Source: Mesodorylaimus sp. YZB2_4
Lineage: Eukaryota; Nematoda; Enoplea; Dorylaimida; Dorylaimidae
DNA: 64,000 nucleotides
Direction: 5' to 3'
Assembly: GCA_030248295.1 (NCBI GenBank)
Contig: JASANH010000712.1
Coordinates: forward strand, 33,095-97,094
This document shows, piece by piece, positions 21,101-31,889 of the stretch (position 1 is the stretch's first letter; every line of letters begins with the position of its first letter). The notes under the pieces were generated by a model. It was not told the DNA's origin. It did no database searches and worked only from the letters and a program-made list of their open reading frames with translations. Both the position numbers and the translations under genes were made by a program.

Positions 21101-22739
21101 CAATGTCTACACGAACGGGTATTTCGATCGGTTCGTCGGCGTCCTGCAGCAAGATCCTGAGAAGCCTGGATCGACCATTCCGATTCCAGTTGCTCTCCGA
21201 ATGTGGCGCCGAATGCGTGACGTCTATCGATCGCCTGGAACTGCGCCAGTCTTGCAGCTCTTCTCGACGCTCCATGAGTCCGCCTACGCCTGCCCACAAG
21301 ATTACCCTACCTTGGTGCGTCCAGTACGGGCCAGGTCGAGTGCTGGGTCAGCATCGGGTATGGAGGAAGGTGAGATCCCGTCGGGCACAGAGAGTGGGAG
21401 TGCGAGGAAACATGCCCATCGTCGTCCCCGATCAACATTTTGGGCTGGACATTCATTAGCCCATCGAGATGATTTGCCGCCACCACCTCCTCCTGGGAGT
21501 GGTGCTGCTGGCGCCTCATCTGGCACCGCATCTCGATTGCGTTCCGTATTTTATTCGTCATCGTCACGTTCTGGCACAGCTTCGTCTACTCCGCGTACCT
21601 CAAGCTCAACGTCGGGCCAGAAGCATTCTGGGTTGCCGTCTGTTTCTGAAGAACCCGAAGGTACGCCGGTTTCTGGATACACCTACACGAAGGTGTCTGG
21701 GGAACAGCTCGTTGTCGACTACTCTCGTGCGAGCGACCCTTGGTCTGGTATGGATACGACTTCGCCTGCGCCTCCGGTATCCGCCCTGACGCCTACTGTG
21801 AGCGCGCCCTCTCTGACGCCGTCTCGTCAAGTGGCTGCTGTCTCGCCCACGCCGGGTGAGCGGGACTCCAATCAACCGAATGCTGTTTCGACACCTCCCA
21901 CAGCCACGCCAGTCACGCCTGTGGTAGCCCTGACAGCTTGCACGGCGAATGTGGTCACCACCCCGCGTTGGTCCGTCTCGCCTCGTCGAATGGCTCGTCA
22001 CGGTTCGCCAGGTAGGTCCTCTGGATCGCGCAGCCGTGTGCCCTCTAAGGATCTTCCCAACAAGCCATTGTGTTGGAGCCAGGATGCGTTCTTGGCTCGG
22101 CTGATTGATCCTATTCGCGAGGTCAAGGTTCCACCACGGATTGAAGATTTCCCGTTCATCCCGTTTGAATACCCCGTATATCCATCGCTGGATTGGCCTG
22201 CGTATACTTTCGTCATCGCTTCTGAATCCAAAGCGGACTGGGTGGACGAGCTCTATTATGCGTTGCCTTCGATCATTCGGTTTACCTGTCCTCGAACGGG
22301 CATCTTTTGGTATGTTTTGTATTATCCGATTAAGCGAATTGATAAGACCTTCGTCTTGTACCTACGAGACCTTGGTCCTGGTGGTCCGAATGTCCGTTGG
22401 GTGGTTTTGGACTACTTGACGGATGAGAAATGGAATTCGGCTGCAGAGTGGATCGAATCGCGATTTGCTCATCGTTTTATTTGCCGCCGCATGGCATGGA
22501 AGGCCCGACTGCAGTCGCTGGACTCTCTCGAGCTGGAAATGTTCTTTCCTGATGCATTTTCTGGTGGTACGCCTTTTGGGCGAACTGGTCATACCCCGAT
22601 TATTGAATACGGACGAGTTGTTGGCTCTCGTCCCATGGATCCGACTAGTCTCAGCAGTATGGGCACTCGTCCTTCTACTGCTCCGCCTATTCCGCCTCAT
22701 TTGCAATGGGTTAATCAAGAGGAGAAGCTGGATTGGTAG
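18173..22739 (+). pseudogene. long accessory ORF of the PWWP-gypsy element, exonuclease-fold-like segment
   Basis: Open pieces 18,173-18,670, 18,639-19,796 and 19,912-22,739 belong to one ancestral frame. One frameshift lies between 18,639 and 18,670, and two in-frame stops (TAA 19,794; TAG 19,911) interrupt it. Coding-like sequence continues across both stops, so the original protein was about 1,520 residues. Seen in order: a coiled-coil-like charged N-terminus (FRELDRQIREQES); a segment (about 19,090-19,330) whose strand-helix wording (SLAYFIVIAAKNGDTIIID, LLLNDGIGKIFWDYES) resembles 3'-5' exonucleases of the EXD/RNase D type but lacks the acidic catalytic set; a CRFCTHTRC cluster; a Trp/Tyr-rich domain; a Ser/Pro/Thr-rich linker (about 21,330-22,040); and a C-terminal Trp/Tyr-rich domain. 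Function unknown. No signal peptide or membrane helix is seen, so it does not look like Env. Confidence 0.5.
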
Positions 22740-23588
22740 GTGATGCCTCTCCAAGCTCCTCCAGTGGTATTTTTGCGACGGTTTTCGGTTTTGTTTGTTT
22801 TGGGTTTCGACTAATTTTCATTATTTTGCGTCATTGCGTCGATTGTGCCTTGTTGTGCCCAGTCCTCTATACAGGGTGTTTAGAGGTCTGCCAAGGTTTC
22901 TGATTAAGGGTGTCTCTTAGATTCCCTTGCTACGCCGTGCTTGTTGCCTTTGATCTCTTGCGGTTTGCAGGATGTTGCCTACCGCCTGAGGTCGCACGCT
23001 GGAGTGCCCTCTAGCTGCCTTTGGTGGGTGCTAGGTCCTCAAGGCGTCTGGACTCCTTCGGTGGTTTCCGGACTGCTCCCCTTCCCTACTACATCAGTAT
23101 TCTTTCAGCACTGTCAAGAGAAGCTCCAGTGATCACCCGTTTACAACGTAGCATAGGACCACCACTACGCCGGTTAGATGAGTACGGTTCGTACGTGTGA
23201 TTTCTTTGTGAACCGGTGATATCAGTGCGTGGGTTAGGACACCCGGGTGAGAGAGCTTATCGTGCTATTGGGGGAGCATTGTGCCTTGTGGTTTTGGCCT
23301 TTGGTGTGCCCGGGGACTCACCCTTGCCCTGCACTCGGCGGGTCTTTACTAAGATTGGCATTCGCTTGCCTCTCTTCCCCAGGCCTTGTGGATTCTTGCG
23401 GAAGTCTCCATGTCCCTTTTGGTTTCTCGTTTGAGGGTCACCGTATTTCTGGTCCCTGTCCCTCTCTCGCTCGCCTGGATTAGCCTGATGGCTCCCTGGA
23501 TCTGCCGGCATGCTTTTCCATGGGATCCCCAGAGCGGTGTGCTCCCTCTGTTCTCGTAGGACGCGTGGGGTCACGCTTTTCTGGCGAT
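22740..23588 (+). other. 3' untranslated part of the gypsy element
   Basis: Between the accessory ORF and the polypurine tract. Rich in CCT/TGG, no significant frame and no repeats recognised. Errantivirus-like and plant elements often have such non-coding 3' stretches before the PPT. Confidence 0.45.
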
Positions 23589-23596
23589 GGGAGGAA

Positions 23597-23994
23597 TGTA
23601 ATAGGTGCCTTCAGTGGTTATCCTATTTGCATAAGACATCTAGTGTGCACAAGAGGCACAGCCTATTTGTCAGACATCTAGTGTGCACACGAGGCACAGA
23701 CTACTTGTCTCCTTCCTCCCGGGTCAGGGCTGAGCGAGGCCAAGAGGCCGAGCTGACTGGTTTTCCTAACATGCGAGGGATTGATGGGACTAGTTCCTGG
23801 ACCGCGAGCACCACCTATATAAAGGCTCTGCTCCTGGCCTGGCGAGATCAGTTCGATCAGTGAGACTCCTCGACGACCTGACGATTGTAGCTGGCTCTTC
23901 CGATCCTACGTGAGTCCCCCTAGTCCGGCGTAGTGGACGCTAGTAATAAACTATACTGGTACTTGGGCTGCGTGGCTTGATTTGAACCTCTACA
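23597..23994 (+). repeat. 3' LTR of the PWWP-gypsy element
   Basis: 398 bp, TGTAATAGG...CTCTACA, directly after the purine tract 23,589-23,596. U3 holds two copies of a 35-bp unit (AGACATCTAGTGTGCACA) at 23,635-23,670 and 23,672-23,707, a likely enhancer. TATATAAAG is at 23,816-23,824, with TCAGTT initiator-like words about 25-40 nt later and AATAAA at 23,945. Only one LTR is present in the window, so its ends are judged from TG..CA and the PPT. The A-box-like TAGCGCAGTTGG just after it prevents certainty about the right edge. Confidence 0.6.
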
Positions 23995-25660
23995 CCATAG
24001 CGCAGTTGGTTCAGTGTACTAGCACGAGAACCCGACTGTTTCATGGTGCGTGCAACAGCCCTTCTTCGCACTCGTACCGGCGGGTTTGGGCTGATCTTAC
24101 AAGCGAGTGGTCCAAGGTCTTCCATAGCCCAAGCCTGGTAGAAAGGCTTATTCCTGCAGAGTAACGATCACCAAGACCCCGATTCCTAAACAAACCCCTC
24201 AGGCGTGTATGCCGCGCCTCCCCAAGGGTGCCTGCAACTGCTCTATGCAATGTTACACCAGCCTGGCTGCGGGTCGAATGTGTAGTAGGCGTGTCTGGCC
24301 TGTGGAGAAGGTAGTGTATCTGGTTGCCTTAGCTGGCCGCCTTATGCACTGAGCAGTATGTGGTTGCCTTGACTGGCCGCCGCATACAGCGTATCAGTTG
24401 CCTTCGTTGGCCGCTCGATACGCTTCTCCAGGCGGGGCTGAAACCCGTCGGGTTGATGTCTCGGGCACCTACGACTAGGTGGAGGGTTTTTGAGTCCATC
24501 CGCTCCCTGCGGTATCTTCTCCAATGTAGGGCTATTCCGCCTATTACAAATGCACCCGGTCCTGAGATGCCTACGCTGGCGGACAGTTCCACTGTCGATG
24601 GCGCAGTAAAGTAAGTAACGTCTGTCAACACCAGAGGATCTTTTACGAAGCACAACAAAGCACGACGATGTCTCAGCCATCCTAGATCTTACCCCCAGAC
24701 CAATCCGCAGACAAACCAAGTACCTGCCCTGGAGTCAACTCCTGGACTCTTCCAGTATGAACCAAAGGAAACGACGACCGCAGAGGCCCTTTGAGAGTAT
24801 GCTAATTAAAGTCCCTGGCGGGCGCCTAGCCTGCCCCACGATTCGGCCAATGGGGGTGGACAACACGAAAGGGGTGGCTCCCCGCAAATTCAGAACAAAA
24901 CAGATGGAACCGAATCGAGCGAAAAACAAGCAAGGGAGAGCCGATCTCTCCTGGCGGCCTGCACAAATACCGCCCTGGCTCCTCCTAACCGAGCCAACTG
25001 CCCAAGCCACACCCTCAGGAATCTCAGGCGCCCCCAAGCGGCAATGGTCACAACAGGCTCTTATGTTAATCGGGAATTTGTTGCTCGGTTTGACGAGAAT
25101 GCCAGCTCTTGTGAGAATTCAGAGAAGCAGTAGTCTTGGAACAGCGGAAGATATCACATTGGACAGGCATACTGGATTGAAGACAGGACCGCACACACGA
25201 CCGTACAAAAGCAATCAGGGAATGCTCAATGGCGTCTATTGGTCATGCAAAGTTCTTTTCAGCTCCAGGTGGGTCAAATTCGGTATGAGTCATCACATTG
25301 GACTCCTATTGGTCGGTGCGTGATGATGAGTCATCCACCATGTAGCCATGCTATCAAACAAGTCCGAACATGTCGCTGACGTCATATCCTCGTGATATGT
25401 GATGTCATAGGTTTATTGTGTCACTCACGGGTCAACAAGCGTGATTTATCAGTTACGTTAGTATGGCCAATCGGTAAAGGTAGGATGACTCATTTGTAGC
25501 GGAGGCTTAGCCAGCAACTGGTCTGTCAGCCAGAGTATTCCATTGCTTCGAGACAGCTCCGATTCAACTTTACGTCACTGTTGTGTATCTCTTGGAAGGT
25601 ATGTACATAATGCGTGCAGTGCCTGTGCTTGTGTGTCTAGTCCGATAGCCAGGACTACTG
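23995..25660. other. region after the LTR, no gene recognised
   Basis: Starts with TAGCGCAGTTGG, a good pol III A box, but only a poor B-box candidate (CTTCGCACTC) follows about 60 nt later, so a tRNA or SINE is not claimed. A three-copy hairpin repeat lies at 24,316-24,423. A CRE-like TGACGTCA is near 25,377, with ATGATGTCAT-type words around it. The longest frame (24,757-25,323, plus) has no recognisable domain. Confidence 0.35.
24316..24423 (+). repeat. three tandem hairpin-forming units
   Basis: Three units of 35-40 nt share GGTTGCCTT or AGTTGCCTT followed by TGGCCGC. Units two and three are closed by complementary ends (GTATG...CATAC at 24,356-24,387; GCGTATC...GATACGC at 24,389-24,423). 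The pairing ends change together while the loop core is kept, which suggests RNA structure. Confidence 0.45.
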
Positions 25661-25679
25661 TATGCTCACTTTACTGCAG

Positions 25680-25915
25680 ATGCCTCCGAAACGACGGGCC
25701 ATCAATGGTTTTTTTCTTCATGCGCTCACTGTAAAACAAAGGCAGGAGTTGGCAGCTGGTCACAGAATCAAGAATCGCGACGCAGTTGACATTGCCGACC
25801 ATGATTGGGCTGTGTACACTAAAGCCGAAAAGGATCTTTGGAAAATGATGGCCAGGAAACTACGTAAATCGGAACTCTACGTTACCAACTGGCGCAATAA
25901 CCTGGGATACGAAGT
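25680..25915 (+). pseudogene. mael: Maelstrom-like HMG-box exon
   Basis: From ATG 25,680 the frame gives MPPKRRAINGFF, GHRIKN, a DWAVYTKAEKDLW stretch and MARKLRK, matching in spacing the N-terminal HMG box of Maelstrom, a piRNA-pathway protein of animal germ cells. A GTAAAT donor-like site at 25,863 could end the exon. The MAEL domain expected downstream is not found; later frames (25,928-26,200) are not recognised. It may be exon 1 of a real host gene disrupted by the Polinton, or a fragment carried by an element. The family call rests on remembered pattern. Confidence 0.45.
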
Positions 25916-26315
25916 TAAGTCGTCGATATGCTGCTCACTGTGATGAAGGAATGGCCTAAACTCTACACAAATAAGTGTGACATATGGATAGAAATTGCTA
26001 ACTTGCAAGAAAACGATAGAATTCGCTCGTTGGACAATGCCTCGATTGTGCATTCGTACTTCAACCGCTCATGTAAACCCCAGAACGTCATACCTTTGGT
26101 TTTTTTTTTTTCGCCGTACATGCTGTACATACAATGCCGGTAGGATTATGAAATTGGACAGACGGAAATCGGCCCCATCCACAGGCGCGTTCCTAATCTG
26201 ATAATTGCTCATGATGGTAAGTTGTCTTCCTTCATCTGATATGTATCTATATATGTAGTATTCGCGCTCCGACGAAATGACACTTGATGAAAATTACACC
26301 GTTTGGGTCTTTCAG

Positions 26316-26352
26316 GAGCATTTATAGTCGACAAAATTTCTACACCTACCAG
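26316..26352 (+). repeat. fragment of the 11.5-kb MITE family
   Basis: GCATTTATAGTCGACAAAAT followed by TTCTACACCTACC is identical to one end of the MITE at 11,543-11,673. The other end is not seen nearby, so this is a truncated copy. Confidence 0.7.
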
Positions 26353-26432
26353 TAGTAATAGAGGGGGTACTGAGCTGGTACCTTTTGCGGCACAATGGTT
26401 AAGCATAGACAGTGTAAAGTAGCGCGCGAAGC

Positions 26433-26963
26433 GTCATGTGTTAAACTACCTACAGTAATCCTGGAGCAGTTACAGTAATCCAAAAATCGTCAAAGGGCAG
26501 AGACATGATTTTAAAATTTTTCAACTGCGAAGGACTGACGAGTTGTTTTTTTTCTACAAACTGATGCCGCATCACATCGCTTGTTGCGACAGTCGCATTC
26601 CTATAGTATAGTTATATCCTCTTTACGATGCGGCAAATAAGCTTATCCGCGATGCGACCGTTATGATAGTATTGTTGCTCGCGGCAGATAAGGGTTGACT
26701 GCGTCAATTAGCCCGTAAAAGTCGCGCGCTTATTTGACGCATCGCATCGAACTATACTACAGCCTACAGCCTTAAAAGAAGCAGCAGTAAAGAGCCGATA
26801 ATAGGCGTTAAAAGCGAGTCGGTGTCCACTGTCATGTGTGAAACTACCTACAGTAATCCTGGGCCAGTTACAGTAATCCTAAAATCGTCAAAGGGCAGAG
26901 ACATGGTTTTAAAATTTTTCAATGGCGAAGGACTGACGAGTTGATTTTTTTCTGCAAACTGAT
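26433..26963 (+). repeat. pair of 131-bp direct repeats at the Polinton left end
   Basis: 26,433-26,565 and 26,831-26,963 are near-identical direct repeats (GTCATGTGT...AAACTGAT) flanking a 265-bp imperfectly palindromic segment. The right end of the Polinton has the same 265-bp segment but only the inner copy of the repeat (47,370-47,495). The outer left copy is therefore extra. It may be a remnant of a second Polinton end or of an unequal exchange. Confidence 0.65.
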
Positions 26964-28350
26964 CAGGTGGCTAGCAAAATTTAAAATATTATTTCTGTTT
27001 TCTTTTCTTTGTCCTTTGTTTCTACGTGGAACTTTGGTTATTTCTTCTGCTTAGTAATATCGTTAAAGGACTGACGAACTGTTTTTGATATATTTTTCAT
27101 CTTCGTTACATTCTGTTGTGCATTGCTATATGATCTTATGGCATTTTTTTTTTCTTTTTCGATTTTTTTAAATCTGTGCATTTTCTAAAAGTTTTAATTT
27201 GTTTTGTGCAATGTTTGTACTATCTAATGACATCTTGGTTTTTTCACTTCTGACATTTTATAGAAAAAATAGTTGTGCATAAGTGTAAAGTCTTGAAATT
27301 ATCGCAGGCTACAAAGTGCAACCCAGGAAATACGGGTATACGGACACGGCGTTCTGTGCTGGGTGTAAAGTTATTACCCAACACAAAGACTAGTTGCCGT
27401 CGATTAATTTAAACTACAGTAAGCTATTCAGGGCACACTGGTATGTAATCAATTTAGATATCGACGAAGGGTGTGCTGTAGTCAGTGTAAAGTTACATCA
27501 ATCCACAGAGCCTGCTGCTAATTTTGCTTATGTAACGTATAGTGAGAAATATGAAGTGTAAAGCAGCGCTGTACTTACAGTACAGTAAGCTAGTCTTGCG
27601 AAGATCGCTTATGGATAATAGCTCACATGAATGTCACAACCTATCATGGATAGTGTAGAGTGGATGAAATAACAAATTCAATGACAAGTGTAAGTTTACG
27701 TCACATAACTTCCATAAACCTACATAATGCCACACAATAACAAATGCTAAACGATAGTATCACAAACAGACTCACTGTTGATCGTCTCCTTGACCACTGC
27801 TCGTGACCACTCCAGAATTGAAAACTGACCGCTGGAGCTCTTCTGCAAACCACCTTTCACGACGACTGCAGAATGGACAATGAGAGCAGAAAGTCTAGAC
27901 TTGCTCCATTTATAGCCAAAGTACACCCAAAAGTACACCCAAAAGTACACCCGTGAGTCACCCATAAGTTCACCCCCCCCCCCCCCCCAGATCGGCTATC
28001 GAGTACACCCTGACCAATTAGGAGCGAGTATGTACACCCATCGACAATAAAGCGCACCTATGAGTCATCCAAAAAGTCGACCACCCAAGGTCACCCCTAA
28101 AGTCACCCATTTGAGTACACCTCAGCCAATCAGAATCGAGTATGTGTACCAACCAACATCGGCTATCAGGCGCATATATGAGTCACCCCTAAAAGTCACC
28201 CCCGAGATCGGCTATCAAGTACACCTTGACCAATTATAGAATCGAGAAAGTACACCCGTGAGTCATCTAGCGCCTCTAATGAGTACACCCAAACGAGATC
28301 ACCCCCTTCCAGAAATCTATAAAGGAGGCCGTTTAGCCGACTGGTCAGTA
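26566..28350 (+). repeat. left terminal inverted repeat of Polinton A
   Basis: Pairs with 46,175-47,752 in reverse, from the outer GCCGCATCACATCGCTTG to the promoter just upstream of the polymerase start. The left copy is longer mainly because of extra TACACCC/TCACCC repeats and a C-tract near 27,970-27,990. The outer 200 bp is itself an imperfect palindrome containing GATGCGGCAAATAAGC in inverted copies. Confidence 0.8.
27909..28350 (+). promoter_or_regulatory. left TIR promoter with GT(A/C)ACCC repeats
   Basis: About 18 copies of AGTACACCC, AGTCACCC and close variants in 400 bp, then TATAAAGG at 28,318-28,325 and a TCAGT initiator near 28,345, about 90 nt before the polymerase-gene ATG. 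The CACCC core is a known binding site type for KLF/Sp factors. As a dense array the motif could also be an origin or enhancer. The right TIR has a similar but thinner array (46,235-46,440). Confidence 0.65.
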
Positions 28351-28433
28351 TTCACTCCAGTCTAGCCGGTGAAAAGCCGTCTTCGTTCAGTTCTGTGTTC
28401 TTCTTAATTTGCATCAAACTCCAAAAATCAGAA

Positions 28434-31400
28434 ATGCCCAAACGGAATGCTTTTTTTGTGGAAGCTCATTTCGGTGATCTTGATGATATTGGTACTGTGG
28501 CAATGAAATTTGTTTGTGGTGATTGTGGCAAGTTGTTCCAATGTCAAGACAAATTGCAACGGCATCAAAGTGATCATTGTGGCCAAGGCAATATTGATTA
28601 TCAGTATCTCGGTGGCTGTTATTGAAGCACCAACGACCATTTTCGATGAGCTGATTGAATTCGGAATTGTGGTCGAGAAGGACAAGCAAATGTGCCATTC
28701 GTTTGCCACCCGGGATTGTGAGGCCATCTTGGAACAGATCCAACCGACGATCCGAAGAAATGGGATGGATGAAGATATGGAACGCAGACTCAATGAGCAG
28801 AATATGGAAGTGGAATATTTGGAAGATGAACTTCCCAGTTTGCAATTCAAAGAGCAGCACAAGGTGGTCAGTGGTGCCTTAAAGTCGACTGTCCCCGGCT
28901 GCACCGAGACCAAATTTTTTCTCAACAAAGATCCAGAAGCCTTGGTCGAAGAAATGTATCAGACCATGATCGATTGGAGTGATCAAAATATGAATTGCAA
29001 AAGGCCAAGTTGAAACCAGAATTTGACAAGATCGAAGAACTCCACAATCAAGTTTCGCAAGTGATTGCCAATGGTCGAAACGTGTTCAGAGAGATGGAAA
29101 CCTTGAAGAAATTGGTGGCATTGTACAAGAAGCTGGATCGCTATTTTCGTCAGCTAACCATTATTACGTACAATGGTGGAAAATATGATTTGAATTTGGT
29201 GAAGAAGCTGCTGTTTCCGGAAATGGTCAGGAGAGTTCGACAAGCCCGTATTGAAAGGAAAGAAGCTGGTGATTATACCAAATTAGTGCCGGAAGAGTGT
29301 CAATGGCCAACACTGATCAAGAAAGGTGGTTCAATCATCTGCCTGGCCACTCGTGAACTTCGGTTCTTGGACGCAATGATGTATATGGCCGCTGGTACCA
29401 ACTTGGACAAATTTATCAAGGCATCCAAATGGTTCACAGAAAGGCTGCTATCCGTATGAACTGATCCGAAGCTACAAAGATTTAGAGAAAATTAAAGAAT
29501 TTTCACCCAGGTCGGCCTTTTATTCCACTTTGAAGAATGGTACCATTTCGGTTGAAGAATATGAAAGTGGAAAAAGAATTTGGGACGGATTGGAAGTCAG
29601 GAATATGTTGGAGTATACCAAAGTCTGCAACTCGTTGGACGTGGACCCGTTTCTGCAAGCCTGTACCATCATGGCCGAAACTTATTGGAAAGATTTCAAA
29701 ATTGATATTTTCAAAGAAGCCATGAGTATTCCGGGTGTTTGCCTCGCCTATTTGTTCAAGAGTCTTCACCAAGTGCAGCCATCCACCAGCTTTGGTTTAT
29801 TTTCGGAGGATGAAAAAGAACTGTGTGAAGAATTATACAGCAACAAATCGTTGTGTGGTGGTCTTTCGTTTATTGGGCAAAGAATTGCCATCAAAGATGA
29901 AACTCCGATTCGGGGCGATCCGCAGAAGTTTGTCAAAAAAGTGGTCGGATACGATTTCAACGCTCTTCATTTATCGGCCATCATGCAAGACATGCCCACT
30001 GGCTATCCTGATTATTTCAAACTGAATGAAGAAACCGGACAGCAGGAAAGGAAGTCCAAGAGAATGGAAGAAATTCTGAAAGAAAAGCATTGCCACGGAG
30101 AAGTGGAGTATTCGAAGTTTCGGGCTTGGATGGACAATATTTACATTCACCACGCTCACCACGGACCTTTAAAAGAAATTGGGTGTACACCAATGGAGAG
30201 TCGATGGGTTCGCCAGGGATGCCAAACCGAAACCGAAAGTCTTTGAATTCAATGGCTGCTATTACAACCATCATGGCAACGGATGCCTGAACAAGAATGT
30301 CAGACCAACTCCAGCCAACCAGCAGCAACAGCAGCAAGATGCTGCCAAGTATCAAGAACTGTCTGATATGGGTTTTGAAGTGGATATTTTCTGGGAATGT
30401 GAATGGAATGCCGTCAAGAAACTGGCCCGTCTGATCAGAGAAGGGGAACCGGTTGATCCTAGCTGAAAGAAGTTCGCCGATGTGGCCGCCAAGTACAATG
30501 AATATTTGAAGTTGCACCCAATTCGTCAATTCTCACATTCCGCCCAGATCAGCCAGGAAGAAATGTTGAAAGCCATTATGCAAGAAAAGGTTTTCGCTTT
30601 CGCAAAGGTCAATATCTATACTCGAGAAGATATGAAAGAACTGTATGAAGACTTTCCGCCCATTATCAAGCACGCAAGTGTGGGCCTGGACGATATTGGA
30701 CCGTACATAAGAGAAATCGCTTAGAGGAAAAGCCTGCTCAAGAAGCCACGTGACTGCCTCATCGGCAGTTATTTCGGTGAAGAAATTTGGTTGATGAAAC
30801 CATTATTGAAGTTCTACCAAACGCATGGAGTGGAGATCAAAAAAATTCATACCGTAGTTCATTACGATAAGGAGAATGCCTTCAAGTGGTTCGGGAAAAA
30901 AGTGACGAAGAAAAGGATTGAGGGTGACAAGAACAAAGCCGCCATTGGCACTTTGGCCGACGTCTACAAAACCATCGGCAACTCTAGTTATGGGAAAACC
31001 ATCACCAATTTGAAGAGGCATATGAACGTCCAATTCGTGGATCGGGAAGAAATGGGCAGTCTTCACAATGATCCCTATCATCACCGTACTGATGAGGTGA
31101 GTGAAGACTGTTTTGAAAAATTCTTGAAGAAAAAATCCATCAACTTCAATTTGCCTATGGTCATCGGATTAAGTGTCTTCGCCTATGCCAAGCTGAAAGT
31201 TTTGTCGTTTGTTTATGACGTGCTTATGAAATATCTGGATGAGTCGGATTTTTTATTTTGGAGTCTGATACCGACTCGATTTATTTGGCTTTGTCAGCCG
31301 AGTCGTTTGAGGAGTTAGTTAATGCTTAACTGATGATGAAGTTTGGTAAGGTTAAGCATTTATGGTTCGTGCAGGATGATTCGCAGAAGAGGGTGCCTGG

Positions 31401-31714
31401 TCTGTTGAAAGTGGAGAAGACGGCAGATAGGTTTATTGGTTCATGTTCCAAATGCTACGTATGTGATGAAAGTGTGAAGATGAAAGAGGGTACAGACCAG
31501 AAATCAGGATATTATGAATTTTGAAAATTTTTACAAAGTGTTATTTGATGTTCCGGGAGCCACGTATGAAGCCGTGAATGTTCGAATTAGGCCAGTGAAA
31601 AATGATGTTCGTACTTATGTACTCTTCAAGCAAGGTTTGACTAATTTGTATGTGAAGAGAATTTGTGGCTCTGATGGTAGCACGGAACCGTTGTTGTTGT
31701 TAAGTGTTTGGTGA
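28434..31714 (+). pseudogene. PolB: Polinton protein-primed B-family DNA polymerase (exonuclease + polymerase part)
   Basis: ATG 28,434 lies 87-90 nt after the TIR initiator. The first segment has one C2H2 finger (CGDCGKLF..LQRH). The 3'-5' exonuclease region includes YNGGKYDLNL near 29,175. Polymerase motif A (YDFNALHLSAI) is near 29,955, motif B (NSSYG) near 30,980 and motif C (DTDS) at 31,267-31,278. The C-terminal KRVPGLLKVE signature is near 31,385. All are in the family's order. Breaks: stops or frame changes near 28,560-28,620, 29,010, 29,460-29,530, 30,240, 30,465, 30,720, 31,257, 31,330 and 31,520, so this copy is dead. The usual N-terminal several hundred residues of Polinton PolB are missing here and are found on the other end of the element (44,729-46,115). 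Confidence 0.8.
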
Positions 31715-31889
31715 TTGGTGGAAAAACTATTTAGCTGACTTTGACTTCATTGTCTAACGTAAGAGCGAGAACATGACAGAAACTCAATGACCATAAAAAT
31801 CAGTGAGCTTTTTTGAACGAGTGCTGCGGCGTGTGTTCCTGTTTTCTTGATCTGCAGCTGTGTCAGTTAACCTTGTGCTGGGGCGGTTT

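Larger units (their letters stand above)
15135..23994 (+). mobile_element. 5'-truncated Ty3/gypsy element with PWWP integrase, long accessory ORF and 3' LTR
   Basis: Order seen: tail of RNase H, integrase, PWWP domain, stop at 17,784-17,786, a 386-nt gap, one very long accessory reading frame (18,173-22,739, now broken), an 850-nt untranslated stretch, a polypurine tract GGGAGGAA (23,589-23,596), then an LTR 23,597-23,994 starting TGTA and ending TACA. Gag, protease, RT and the 5' LTR are absent upstream of 15,135, so the copy cannot move by itself. Known: gypsy elements end in PPT-LTR and some carry a third ORF (env-like) after pol. Confidence 0.75.

Noticed and set aside
21302..22001. Arg-rich minus-strand ORFs opposite the accessory ORF
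   Set aside because: Antisense shadows of the Ser/Pro-rich linker coding region.
23995..24075. Possible tRNA gene after the gypsy LTR
   Set aside because: Good A-box-like TAGCGCAGTTGG but no proper B box, no acceptor-stem pairing, and the site overlaps the expected primer-binding region.
24757..25323. 188-codon ORF as a gag gene after the LTR
   Set aside because: No capsid or zinc-knuckle motif and no support from spacing; insufficient evidence to call a gene.
28414..28928. Long minus-strand frames opposite the start of the polymerase gene
   Set aside because: They are antisense to a region with clear PolB homology and lack any domain or promoter.
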